DNA of 20,182 nt from Spongospora subterranea (Eukaryota; Endomyxa; Phytomyxea; Plasmodiophorida; Plasmodiophoridae): NCBI GenBank assembly GCA_900404475.1, contig OUQQ01000363.1, positions 1-20,182 on the forward strand. The letters are read 5' to 3'. Of the stretch, positions 1 to 8,349 are shown one piece after another (position 1 is the first letter of the stretch; each line of letters begins with the position of its first letter). The position numbers were made by a program, and so were the translations under genes. Below the pieces are notes generated by a model that saw only the letters and a program-made list of their open reading frames with translations, searched no databases and was not told the origin of the DNA.

Positions 1-132
1 TATCAACCACTACCTACCCAAGGTTGGGTAGGATTTGACACTGTGTCGTATAGATACAGTAGTATGGGCTGCGCATCACTTACACTGTAGAGTTGATCAG
101 GATATCAACCACTACCTACCCAAGGTTGGGTA
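1..132. repeat. two copies of a 30-base hairpin-bearing repeat, 102 bases apart
   Basis: Bases 1-30 recur exactly at 103-132. Each copy contains CCTACCCA and TGGGTA in inverted order around AGGT; in the first copy the stem extends to CCTACCCA/TGGGTAGG (11-30). The second copy runs into AACCATGGTT, a perfect 10-base palindrome (135-144). The window begins inside the first copy, so the array may continue to the left. No transposon gene is visible. Confidence 0.8.
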
Positions 133-199
133 CCAACCATGGTTGATCACACTGTGCTCTCGATGGTTGAGGTGCCAATACATCATCGCTTGCCCTGAT

Positions 200-382
200 G
201 ATTCAGGTCCCAATTGCAACACGGTAAATGTTCAACTACAGCCTGTTCATCATAAAATTTTGATCCACAAGATTCAACAGGAATTTACGCTCGTGAATCA
301 ACATTCAGCTGCAGAAGTCGCTCTTTACACCTATAAACGCGATGCTGTTTGTCCTTTGTTTTCCAAAGAGAACCCGACTTGA
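200..382 (+). CDS. possible 3'-terminal coding fragment, unknown
   Basis: An open plus-strand frame ends at a TGA at 380-382. From about 208 it reads as a plausible soluble sequence (for example VQLQPVHHKILIHKIQQEF), and a possible splice acceptor (ATTCAG) lies at about 203-208. Upstream the frame passes through the repeated hairpin region, which is unlikely to be coding, so only the last 58 or so codons are considered. I recognise no family. It may equally be a chance open frame in a gap. If real, the gene's 5' exons lie to the left of the window. Confidence 0.2.
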   Translation, partial: DSGPNCNTVNVQLQPVHHKILIHKIQQEFTLVNQHSAAEVALYTYKRDAVCPLFSKENPT

Positions 383-449
383 AACTTTTGCCGTTATGGC
401 AGACGTCGGGCAAAAACCCTATCTTGCTGGCCGATGAGTATTAGATCAA

Positions 450-779
450 TCAATTCGTGCCAGTATTGTCCGACAAGAACCAAAACACGATTTTGACCGT
501 GATACACCAACACCCTGCGCCAATCTCATCCAATCCCGCTTCGCCGAAGAACCTGTTCCTCTTGTGTGGTTGATGGCCACGCAGCAATGCCCAATCGACA
601 TCCGATCTGAGCGCGAGTTCTGAACTAATTCACCTGCGTTGAAAGGACGTTGGCAGTGGTTACCCGGGCGCCACATAGTTGTTGCCTCGCTCGCGCCTCC
701 AAGAAAAATGCCCTGTTTCGACGTAAAGGGCTCGGGAAGACGTCGCTGTCGGAGGGCGGTTGGATTCCTGGGGTGACAT
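450..779 (-). CDS. putative two-exon small gene, function unknown
   Basis: The model is exon 1 at 664-779 (ATG at 779), a 39-base intron 625-663 (gtaacc...attag) and exon 2 at 450-624, giving 96 residues. The junction keeps phase (GG|T). The joined frame reads like ordinary protein across the splice (NNYVAPG|SELALRSDVDWALLRG), with a basic, aromatic stretch HKRNRFFGEAGLDEIG. The last 20 or so residues are less convincing; a donor at about 513 (gtgttg) could instead lead to an exon further left. No family recognised. It sits just downstream of RSPH14 on the same strand. Support is only frame coherence and composition. Confidence 0.4.
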
Positions 780-913
780 TTAAAGAAACGGCGACCGGTT
801 GGTCAGAAATGATTCAACGAAGGTTTTCCAGTTTCCGGGTTGGCGAAATCAACGAGTCGGATAGCGAAGGACAGGGAATAAAGGAAAACGGATTCGAATG
901 AGATCGGTGAAGT

Positions 914-2469
914 TTATGGTGTCCATAATATGATTTTTGTAGCCCGATCCGCATAGAGCTTCAGTTTTGGACGAGATTCGGCGATATCGCTCAGGACCTG
1001 CAGTGTCTGTTCCTCGTGAAGGCGGAAACGCCCTCGGGGGTTCTCGGCGACCGATGCCAGGCACTGCAGGATGAACATGTTCATGTTGTCGGTGTCCGAT
1101 CGCCCATCGTCGCCGTTCGTCAACGACGCCAGCAACGTCGGGATCACTCCCAGTTCCACAATATCCGCTTTACCGCTGAAACAGTTCCCAATTCAGATAC
1201 CGAAACCAATGAAACTTTCCAGCAACGAAAATCCCTGAAAAACTTGTTTTCCTCCAACTCATCATTGTGCCAACGACACCCGACACCACATTTCTTACCG
1301 AATATCTGTTGCCAAATGCATGAGCGCTCGTGCCGCGCCCAATCGAACCTTATCGTCGACGTCGCCCAGCAATTTGTTCAATCTGAACACACAAGTGCCC
1401 CCCACGATGGGTTTCACCGAACAGATTATCGACGATCGGTTGGCGGTCCCCGACTCACTTCAGCACGCCATTGGCCTGAAGGACGAACTTTCTGCCTTCG
1501 ACGTCCCTGGAGATTTGCGCCAGGCACAGTGCGGCGGCGGCGCGAACCGCCCCTTCATCGGCCCGAACATGGGCGATTATATTTCGCAACGACGGATCCA
1601 CTATATCGAATGGCAAAAACAAAACCGATCAGTTCCGCGGAGAATAGTGCCATGGGCAACACAACGGCGACCAACGCTCAACTAGGGTGGCGACACCCAT
1701 CTTATCGGCGACCACGTGCCCAAGACAGGTCAGGACCAGGGCCACGATCGCCGGATTGTCCTCGTCCTGAGCGCGCGCCACCAATCGGGATATGAGGCGC
1801 TCTTCGAGGACGGCGGCGATCCCGGCGCCGTCCACGAAGATCTCGTCCAGAATCCGGAACCCGTCCGCCTTGATCTGCTCCTCCGGGTCCGACATCTGAA
1901 ACGGGGTTCGATCAGCGACGACGTCCACGTGTTTCGTGAACCAAAACCCGATCTGACCAGGTCCAGAACCAGATTCACCAACGCCGAATTTCTGTAGAAC
2001 CATTGACGACACGATCGATTTCCTGTCTGTCCGGATCAGATTCGAAACATTGCCGACGTTTGAGGGCGATTTACGAATGAATCGCGTGAGAGCGCGACTG
2101 GCCAGAAGACGATGGCGAACCTGTTCGGGGCTGGAGAGAATCGCGGCCAGATGATCGCACAGACTATACGTGAACGATTCGACGACGTTGATGGGATTGG
2201 ACCAGAGGTCGACCAGCGCCCTCAGCGCCTTCTCGGTCACGCCATCGTCGCCGCGATCTTTCAGCGCCACGCTCTGTTGCCCAACGATGAGAAACACCCG
2301 CCCGAGCCAACACCAACAAATCCATCCGAAAACTGACAATTTTCCCATAGATTCCACGGCCATAGGCGGTTGAAAAAGATCCCGGAACATCATCGAACGG
2401 GTTCGGTTTCGCCGAATGGCGATAGAAATGGAGCGTTCGCTCTAGGGTGAGGTCGTTCGATATCTCCAT
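914..2469 (-). CDS. RSPH14: radial spoke head 14 homolog (ARM/HEAT-repeat axonemal protein)
   Basis: Six exons: 2338-2469, 1983-2273, 1676-1895, 1459-1600, 1299-1382 and 914-1175, joining to 376 residues (human RSPH14 is about 348). Every junction is GT-AG and keeps phase; introns are 64, 87, 75, 76 and 123 bases. An N-terminal STAYGRGIYGKI block corresponds to the AYGR block of RSPH14. It is followed by helical ARM/HEAT repeats such as EKALRALVDLW, DDKVRLGAARALMHLA and VIPTLLASLTN. The family belongs to the radial spoke of motile cilia, where the repeat solenoid is thought to bind partner spoke proteins. The least certain junctions are the donor at 1982 (a GTTCTA 18 bases earlier would also keep phase) and the donor at 1675. 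Family identity is strong. Orthology to RSPH14 rather than another ARM protein rests on the N-terminal block and overall length. Confidence 0.82.
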
Positions 2470-3246
2470 GGATATACCCGAAATCGGTGTGTTCTGTGCA
2501 GCGATTTTCGCTGAAATCCGTCTAAGGGTACTCTGTTGATCAGATCCCGTCCTTTATCCGTATAGTATCCCTCTAACAATGGAAAACAGGTGATTTATCT
2601 GCTCGATTGTGTGTTCCAGATCAATAAACCCGATTCTCGGCCGAATCGTCGAAACAAATAACTTCCCCCTCAACTCACCCACGTTTCCCATTTTTCACAC
2701 AATCACCCGGTGGTCGGTCAGCCATCGATGGTTTATGGACAGGCGATGACAACCAACAACGATTCCGATCACCATCGCGTATACAGATGGCGCCAATACC
2801 AATACTAATTCACCGACGTTGACCGTGAATTATTTCCTATTTCCGGGAGAAATTATCTCTGGCCATGTCTTTGATTGGTTGCCGCCCGCCGCCTGCATTC
2901 CCCAGATGAAAACCAGTCCCAAACAATGCCACCCCTGAATTATTGCCCACCTGCTGGCGCCGCTGGAGTTGTCACGATCCCCCCCCCGTACTGACCCCCC
3001 AGGGTGTCATTCGGTTCGGTAATACCTCCTGCACTTTGACCAATCCTCCCGTAATACCAGACCGTTTTCGTACGTCGGTCTGAAGAAAGCAGTGTGTTTA
3101 CGGGCGATAGCCGACCACGACGAGCATAGCGTGGTCGGGGGTCGTTTCGTGGGCCTGCATGAGGTCGTGACGACCTCCAGAAATATCCAGACAGTACATC
3201 GTTGACGCGATCAAGAAACCAAATCCCATTGACATCGTTAACAATC
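2470..3246. other. intergenic stretch upstream of RSPH14, with two small hairpins
   Basis: No open frame here resembles a protein on either strand. Two compact inverted repeats lie close together. CCGACCACG at 3111-3119 pairs with CGTGGTCGG at 3130-3138. GAGGTCGTGACGACCTC (3161-3177) is an 8-base perfect stem around one base. A run of nine C lies near 2981. The RSPH14 promoter should be at the left end, but I see no recognisable motif. Confidence 0.6.
3111..3177. repeat. two adjacent perfect short hairpins
   Basis: The first stem has 9-base perfect arms (3111-3119 and 3130-3138) around a 10-base loop. The second is a 17-base near-palindrome (3161-3177) with a single central base. Both are GC-rich, and they sit 22 bases apart, about 70 bases before the foldback element. 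There is no U-tract or gene context that would make them terminators; function unknown. Confidence 0.7.
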
Positions 3247-3734
3247 AAATCCAGTGGAAGGCAGTTGGAACGAATCGGAATCCCCCCAGGAGTTATCCGC
3301 CTGGACCACGACACCACGCCCTTCAAGACCAAACAGCCGATCGAACACATATTCATATTAAAATGGAACGCACCTGGAGGAATATTATCCAATCCCAATG
3401 TTTCGATCTGTCGTTATTGCTGTGCCAATGACCCGGTGCGGAACGATGGACGATATTGACAACAGTATTTGGGGAGCAGTGTTTGTGTGTGCCATATCCG
3501 GTTGATGTGGAAAACACGCCCAATTCATCACCATCTCCTAAGTTGTCAATATCGTCCATCGTTCCGCACCGAGTCATTTATACAACAAGAAACATGGGGA
3601 TTGAATAATATCCTTCAAGGTCCGTTCCCTTTCAATATGAACATGTATTCGATCGGCTGACGGGCGCGGTGTCGTGGTCCAGGCGGATAACTCCAGGCGG
3701 GATCGATTCGTTCAAACTGGCAACCACTGGATTT
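3247..3734. repeat. foldback inverted repeat with arms of about 200 bases and a 78-base spacer
   Basis: Bases 3247-3463 are repeated in inverted orientation at 3542-3734. The inner 37 bases match at 36 positions (3427-3463 against 3542-3578). Outward the similarity continues with substitutions and small gaps to a shared CCACTGGATTT. Both arms contain a strongly conserved block reading GTGTCGTGGTCCAGGCGGAT followed by AACTCC. Read toward its outer end, each arm encodes a similar peptide (GLDNIPPGAFHFNMNM in the left, GLNNILQGPFPFNMNM in the right). The arms may therefore derive from a coding exon or from a mobile foldback element. No transposase frame and no obvious target duplication are visible. 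Confidence 0.8.
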
Positions 3735-4402
3735 TACTGGTTCACTCATTGGATTCAGAAGAGTTTCACTGGATCTTGATGGCGTTTACCGCCAACACAT
3801 GTCGACTGCCATCGGGCCCAGCATTTGGCAAATTGATGGTTGTTGTGGGATGCGACCTTGACAGGGGGTGATTGTAAACGTGAATGTTCGTGGCAATGAT
3901 TGATCTAGAGCAAAACCAGGACGGCGGGTACCGATTAGGGAAGTCCCCACAGATCACTTTCCGGCGATTTGAAGAAAGATCAAACGCGAACAAGAGGGGC
4001 AACGGTGATAATGAATCAATAGTGTTTCTTGGCACAACTGTAAACGTCCCCGTTAAAGTGTGAGAATATTTCTGTTTTAGGCGGTGTGGCCGCCGCGTTC
4101 GGTCCGAGTCGTTGAGGCGTCTCTCTACCGGCGTCAATCGGGGCCAGTCCGATCCGTTCGACAAAACCACTCGCCCGCGATCTGACCGTCATCGATCGGG
4201 TATTTCGCGGGTGAAGAGAACTCGATTGATTTCGTTGGATCGACTGCCGCAGCGATCGATCACGTGTTTCGGTTGGTGAACGCGGCTTGTGTGGCCAGGT
4301 CAATAACCCGACGCGACGACGTGGTTAAGCGATAATTTATTGGGGTTGAACCGACTCAAATAATAGAACGATGAACGTGTGAAAACCCGGGGGAGGGGGG
4401 TC
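3735..4402. other. intergenic stretch downstream of CFAP20
   Basis: Minus-strand open frames exist (for example 4016-4303) but they are arginine- and serine-rich, lack family resemblance and look like chance frames in GC-rich DNA. Positions 4384-4402, just past the CFAP20 stop, are G-rich (GGGGGAGGGGGG). No RNA gene or repeat seen. Confidence 0.5.
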
Positions 4403-5055
4403 TCAGCCCTGTTTCTGGATCGGTAGAAACAGCTTGAACTCGGGCGGTAATTCCTCCTCGGAATAGAGCCGATCGCTGAAATAGATTCGGCGGATCCGGC
4501 AGTTGGCGTGAATCTGGACCCGCAACGTCTCGATATAGTTGGTCCCATAGGCACGCCTCGTGAAATCCGATAGGTTGAACTGAATCTGGTTCCAGCCCTC
4601 GTCCAGACGCATCGGCATCGTGCAGATGAACGGCTTGACGCGCGTCGTCGACTGGTAGTTGGAGGCGCGGAAACGGCGCCGGACGTTCTTGTCGTCGAGG
4701 ACCTGGACCTCGAACGTGAAGTATTTCTTGAGGTTCTTGATGATCATGACCAGGAAGGGGAGTTTGATCCCGAGCGTGTTCTTGGGGCTGGCCGGGCACG
4801 TGATGAAGTTGGTCGAAACGTTCGTGCCCATGATCTCCAGGACCGACGACTGGATATCCTGATCGGTGATGCGTTTGATGTGCCCATTGCGAACCTCCTT
4901 GTCCCAGATCTGAAGCGGCTTCGACCTGTGCCAGAACACACACACACAAACCAAGGACGGCGTCAGCTCAGGAAACGGTGGCGAGAAGTTCAAGGGACGA
5001 ACCCGATACTGTAGAGAATGGAGAGGAAACCGGATTGGAATGTGTTTCGGAACAT
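4403..5055 (-). CDS. CFAP20: cilia- and flagella-associated protein 20 (BUG22)
   Basis: Exon 1 is 5003-5055 (ATG at 5055) and exon 2 is 4403-4925. They are separated by a 77-base intron (gttcgt...cacag) whose 3' part contains a GT-dinucleotide run before the acceptor. The joined protein is 191 residues, against 193 in human. It is almost colinear with the family: [18 protein letters not shown], then [40 protein letters not shown] and [24 protein letters not shown]20 is a very conserved protein of the axonemal inner junction between A and B tubules, and is also found at basal bodies. An upstream in-frame ATG inside the intron would give a longer frame (to 4993), but its first residues do not match the family; the spliced start does. 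The gene is essentially diagnostic of a ciliated lineage. Confidence 0.97.
4926..5002 (-). other. CFAP20 intron 1 with GTTCGT donor
   Basis: The donor is GG|GTTCGT and the acceptor CACAG|G. The junction restores the family's SIG-SKPLQIW sequence exactly, so its position is secure. The donor departs from GTRAGT at +3 and +4, as do both SBDS donors. Confidence 0.93.
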
Positions 5056-5232
5056 GATTTGGGCGGTGGTGACCACACCCAAACCCGGGTTCTAAGGTTT
5101 TGGGACAGATTGGGTAGATGGGATCAAATCGGGGGAGTACCGTATTTCAATCCATCGGGGATTGCGGGTAATATATCAGATGATCAGGAAGATTGGCCGA
5201 GCAGCAGCCCCTGTGTATGACTCTGGTCACAG

Positions 5233-5505
5233 TCACCAGTTGGATACACTACCAGTGATGAACCAGTCACAATTGGCCAACTGTTGTTGATATTCACCAG
5301 ATCCCATCGAATTCGCCGGATCAGCGCCAGCATTTCTCTGTTGAAGCTCGTCGTGTTTATATTGGCTTTTATTATTCGTTCGTGATCGCAGCTGGAATAC
5401 AGAGTGCACAGGTCGTATGGGAAAGTCAGCCCGACAGGCGTTGGCGGGCAATAAATTATCGCCATCTGGATCCCATGGTGTGGGACGGCTGATCCCCGAC
5501 CAACC
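5233..5505 (-). CDS. putative terminal exon of the heptad-repeat gene, unknown domain
   Basis: After a credible acceptor (CTGACAG at 5506-5512) the frame is open for 90 codons to a TGA at 5233. Its composition is typical of a folded extracellular domain: GWSGISRPTPWDPDGDN, then a Cys, ADFPIRPVHSVFQLRSR, a Gln/Asn-rich stretch, and NCDWFITGSVSNW at the end. I do not recognise the family. It lies on the same strand as the heptad-repeat block at 5717-6012 and is most simply its C-terminal exon. The exons between them (5506-5716) are not resolved; AGC GTG AGA... after a GTCAG near 5680 is a candidate. Confidence 0.45.
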   Translation of the reverse strand, partial: GWSGISRPTPWDPDGDNLLPANACRADFPIRPVHSVFQLRSRTNNKSQYKHDELQQRNAGADPANSMGSGEYQQQLANCDWFITGSVSNW

Positions 5506-5716
5506 CTGTCAGTGACGATGTGCCCATACAATAAATACTCGAAGATTACAGCTACGATTGCGAAATCGAGACGAGGTCTCACAGTCTCGACCCCCTTTTC
5601 TAATTCAGGGACAAGACGGGGACTCAGATTCTGGTATCGTTCCCATCAACGTTTTTACATATTTTGTTAGACACTCTCACGCTCTGACTCAAATCGTCAT
5701 TGATAGCAAAGACGCG

Positions 5717-6042
5717 TCACGGGCATTGTTTTTCAAAACACGAAAGACGTTCGTTGAGAACGTAAACGGCCTGAAAGAGGCCATGAATTTCCTGATAAAC
5801 GCCTCTCACCCCGTTATTGACGCCTTGACTTATAGCAGATGCCTCTGATTTGATTACTGACGCCCTGAATTTCTTGGTGGATGCCTCTCATGTCTTTACT
5901 GACACCATTCACGTCGTTAATGACGCCTTGGATATCTGGGGAGACACCTCTCACGTCTTTGATCAACGCGTTTAGCATTTCAACGCATTCATCCCCGAGT
6001 TTGAATTTGCTGACTCAGTAAAGCCACAACAACAGTAGCCAT
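5717..6042 (-). CDS. heptad-repeat coiled-coil coding block, frame interrupted
   Basis: On the minus strand a 21-base unit repeats and translates as a seven-residue motif, (V/I)xx(D/E/N)(V/I)xG. From the N-terminus: LIKDVRG, VSPDIQG, VINDVNG, VSKDMRG, IHQEIQG, VSNQIRG, ICYKS. The frame then meets a stop (5814) because one unit is 19 rather than 21 bases. The next units, VNNGVRG, VYQEIHG and LFQAVY, are in the next frame down to a TGA at 5717. This is a parallel-coiled-coil-like stalk, either a decayed gene or a gene with an intron that removes the shifted unit (a GTGTCA donor and a TCAAG acceptor about 82 bases apart would keep both reading frame and heptad register). The start is unresolved. 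An ATG at 6042 (MATVVVALLS) looks like a signal peptide but is in another frame; an in-frame ATG is at 5978. Confidence 0.5.
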
Positions 6043-6099
6043 TGTGCCATTTAGTGTGGGGCGGAGTCCGTGACGGTGTCCGCCCCCCTAAGTTACAAT
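6043..6099. promoter_or_regulatory. 57-base head-to-head spacer between SBDS and the heptad-repeat locus
   Basis: The SBDS ATG (6100, plus) and the ATG at 6042 (minus) point away from each other. If both are true starts, the two genes share a very short bidirectional promoter or overlap in their 5' leaders. No TATA element is seen. A TGCTGACTCAGTA sequence at 6008-6020, one base off a Maf/AP-1 palindrome, lies just inside the minus-strand gene. Confidence 0.3.
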
Positions 6100-7014
6100 A
6101 TGAGTATCAAACAGCCGGTAACACAGGTCCGCCTGACGAACGTGGCCGTCGTTCGCCTGAAGGCGAAGGGCAAACGGTTCGAGATCGCCTGTTATAAGAA
6201 TAAAGTTATCAGCTGGAGAAATGACGTGTTCGTCGATCGAATCGTTTTTGCTGAAAAACGCCCGTTCTGAGTCGGTGTCTCGTGTTTTTGTGGAATTTCA
6301 GTGAGAAGGATCTCGACGAGGTCCTGCAGATCCACCGCGTGTTCGTCAACGTGTCAAAGGGGGTCGTGGCGAAATCGTCGGAGCTGCAGGCGGCGTTCTC
6401 GACGACCGACGAGGACGAGGTGATCCGGCTGATCCTGCAGAAGGGCGAGGTCCAGGTCTCCGACAAGGAGCGCAAGCTCGACCTCGACTCGCGGTTCCGC
6501 GACATCGCCACGATCGTCCACGAGAAGTGTGTCAATCGCGACACCCAACGCCCCTTCTCGATTGACATCATCGAGACCGCCATGAGAGAACTCCATTTCT
6601 CAGTCGTCCCCAACAGGTTCGTCGTCGATTTCCAGCGCCGTTTCTGATTTGATTTTTTTTTTTGGGAGAATCGACGTCAATGTTTCGTTCAGACCGTCGC
6701 AACAACAAGCGCTGCAGGTCATGAACTCGATCGCCGAATCCGGGTCGTTGCCGCTGGCCCGTGCCCGGATGCGACTGCAGATCAGGGCGACTAGCGCCAT
6801 GGCCAAACAGGGCCTGAAAGAGCGCGTCACCGAGATCGGTTCGGTCCAGGTCGAGTCGGAGGAGTTCATGGCGCCCGACTGGGAGATGGTGATCACGAGC
6901 GACCCCGGCCAGTTCCCCAATATCGAGGCGGCCGTCAAGCAGGCCACGAAGGGGAAGGCGTCCATCGCCATCCTCGAGCTGCACGAGAAGAACCTGGTCG
7001 ACGAGATCGTCTGA
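6100..7014 (+). CDS. SBDS: ribosome maturation protein SBDS
   Basis: Three exons, 6100-6227, 6302-6616 and 6693-7014, join to 254 residues (human 250). The introns are 74 and 76 bases, both with GTTCGT donors; the second ends in a T-rich run. Junctions reproduce the family sequence exactly: [14 protein letters not shown] and [15 protein letters not shown]. Domains in order are an N-terminal FYSH domain (about 1-90, with [20 protein letters not shown]), a helical middle domain with [11 protein letters not shown] and [13 protein letters not shown] (about 95-170), and a ferredoxin-like C-terminal domain. With the GTPase EFL1, SBDS releases eIF6 from nascent 60S subunits in the cytoplasm. The ATG at 6100 fits the human start (MSI...). 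A GTG-led frame reaching 30 bases further upstream was ignored. Codons are strongly GC-ending, unlike genes after 10 kb. Confidence 0.97.
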
Positions 7015-7076
7015 AAACCGTAATCGTTAAAAAAAAGCGTCGCGGAAGTTTTAATATTTATATTCTATTTGTGAAA

Positions 7077-8349
7077 TTATTGCTCGTTGGCGATCGCCTT
7101 TCTGACCAGATCTGACAACGTTGGGCGGGTTCGACCCGAATCCGATCTCGGTCCGCCCTCCGGGTCCGGCACCGATTGCGGTTCGGGTTGAGGTTGATGG
7201 CGCTGTCCCGTATCGCCACCCGTCTTCTGGTCGTCATCATCCGGCGTGATTCCTCGATCGGCGACTGTTCTGGCGTTCCTCGGTGGCGGATCCACCACCG
7301 GAACCGGTCGCTGACCGCCTTGCCCACCCGCCTTCCGTGCCCCGCTGCCGCCCTTGATCCTCTGCAAATCGTGATGCTGACGAAGGATCTGCTTCTCCAG
7401 CTTGGCCGTGTACTGATTCGTCGCCCTCAGCTTGTTCACCGCCTTATTCCGCTCATCCAAAAGCCATTGAATGCGCCGCGCCGATCCCGTCAGGCTATTG
7501 CTGAGCTGCGCGTTCGCAACCTGATACGCCTTCACCTTCTCGTGATGATCTTTCTGAATTTGTTCATATTTCCCGGTCATCTCTTCAATATTCGTCAACA
7601 GCTCATCCCGTTGCGTCTTCACCTTCTTCAACCGCATCTTCATGTTCACGAATTCCGCCGTCGTGAACGGGACCGCGACCGGTTGTGGGAAATCCCGAGG
7701 CGGTTCCGATTGTCGAACGAGCTCCGGCGTGATCAGCTTCTTCCACGCGCTGTTCATCTCGGGACTCGCCCTCGGCTTCTCCAGATCCGTCATCAGGATC
7801 TGGCGCAAAACTCGCGCGTTGTCTTCGGCGATCTGCCGATCGGCGTGTCCCTTCTGCTCCCGTTCCAGCGCTTCCCTGGTGACGGCTTCCGCCGTATCGC
7901 CACGATTGATCAGCTCCTCAACCTGTTCGGCCAATCGTCGAATCTGCAACGAATGCTGTTCGCGACTATGGCACAGATCCGATTCCACCATTCGCCGGCG
8001 CTCTTCCGACGACGCCAGCTTCTCCTTGTTCGACTCGTTCTCGACGGTGATCTCATTGATCCGGCGCCGCAGCTGCCAGATGCTCTTCATATACAGCGAC
8101 CCATTGTTCGCCGCCCGCGCTCCCTGAACTGCCTCGTGGATGTTGTTCGGTTCCACAATCGGGATCGGTTTCGCCCCCAGCACCTTAATCCGATTTGGGT
8201 CCTGTCCATCACTCAATTTCCGATATTGCGATCGCGGGAACGAGGCAGGAACCCCGAACCTGTTGAACGAGCAGCGACAGATCCAGCAGGCAATTCCGAT
8301 TGGATTCCTGAAGGCTCTCCAGGTATGTTGGGCGATTTCGTATCGCCAT
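7077..8349 (-). CDS. coiled-coil protein of unknown family
   Basis: Exon 1 is 8260-8349 (ATG at 8349) and exon 2 is 7077-8201. A 58-base intron (gttcgg...gacag) separates them, giving 404 residues. I prefer the spliced start because MAIRNRPTYLESLQESNRNC continues smoothly into DPNRIKVLGAKPIPIVEPNN; the unspliced frame starting at 8393 has a Cys-rich, unconvincing N-terminus. The protein has two long charged helical regions (about 70-185 and 220-345), rich in Glu, Arg, Lys and Gln with leucines at heptad spacing. A Pro-containing break near 195-215 separates them. A Gly/Pro/Asp-rich disordered tail follows, ending in LSDLVRKAIANEQ. I do not recognise the family; a centrosomal or axonemal role would be a guess from the neighbours. 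It converges on SBDS with 62 bases between stops, so the 3' ends of the transcripts probably overlap. A 427-codon plus-strand frame lies opposite and is a shadow. Confidence 0.82.

Noticed and set aside
1016..1795. 259-codon plus-strand open frame
   Set aside because: It runs across the exons and introns of RSPH14 on the other strand. The minus-strand frame has ARM repeats and phase-keeping introns; this one has neither.
4356..4949. 197-codon minus-strand frame over CFAP20
   Set aside because: It is a shifted-frame shadow of the very conserved CFAP20 exon 2.
6008..6020. TGCTGACTCAGTA as a Maf-recognition element
   Set aside because: Twelve of thirteen bases fit, but it lies at the 5' end of a likely coding or leader region and a single imperfect site is weak. 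It is kept only as a note in the SBDS spacer.
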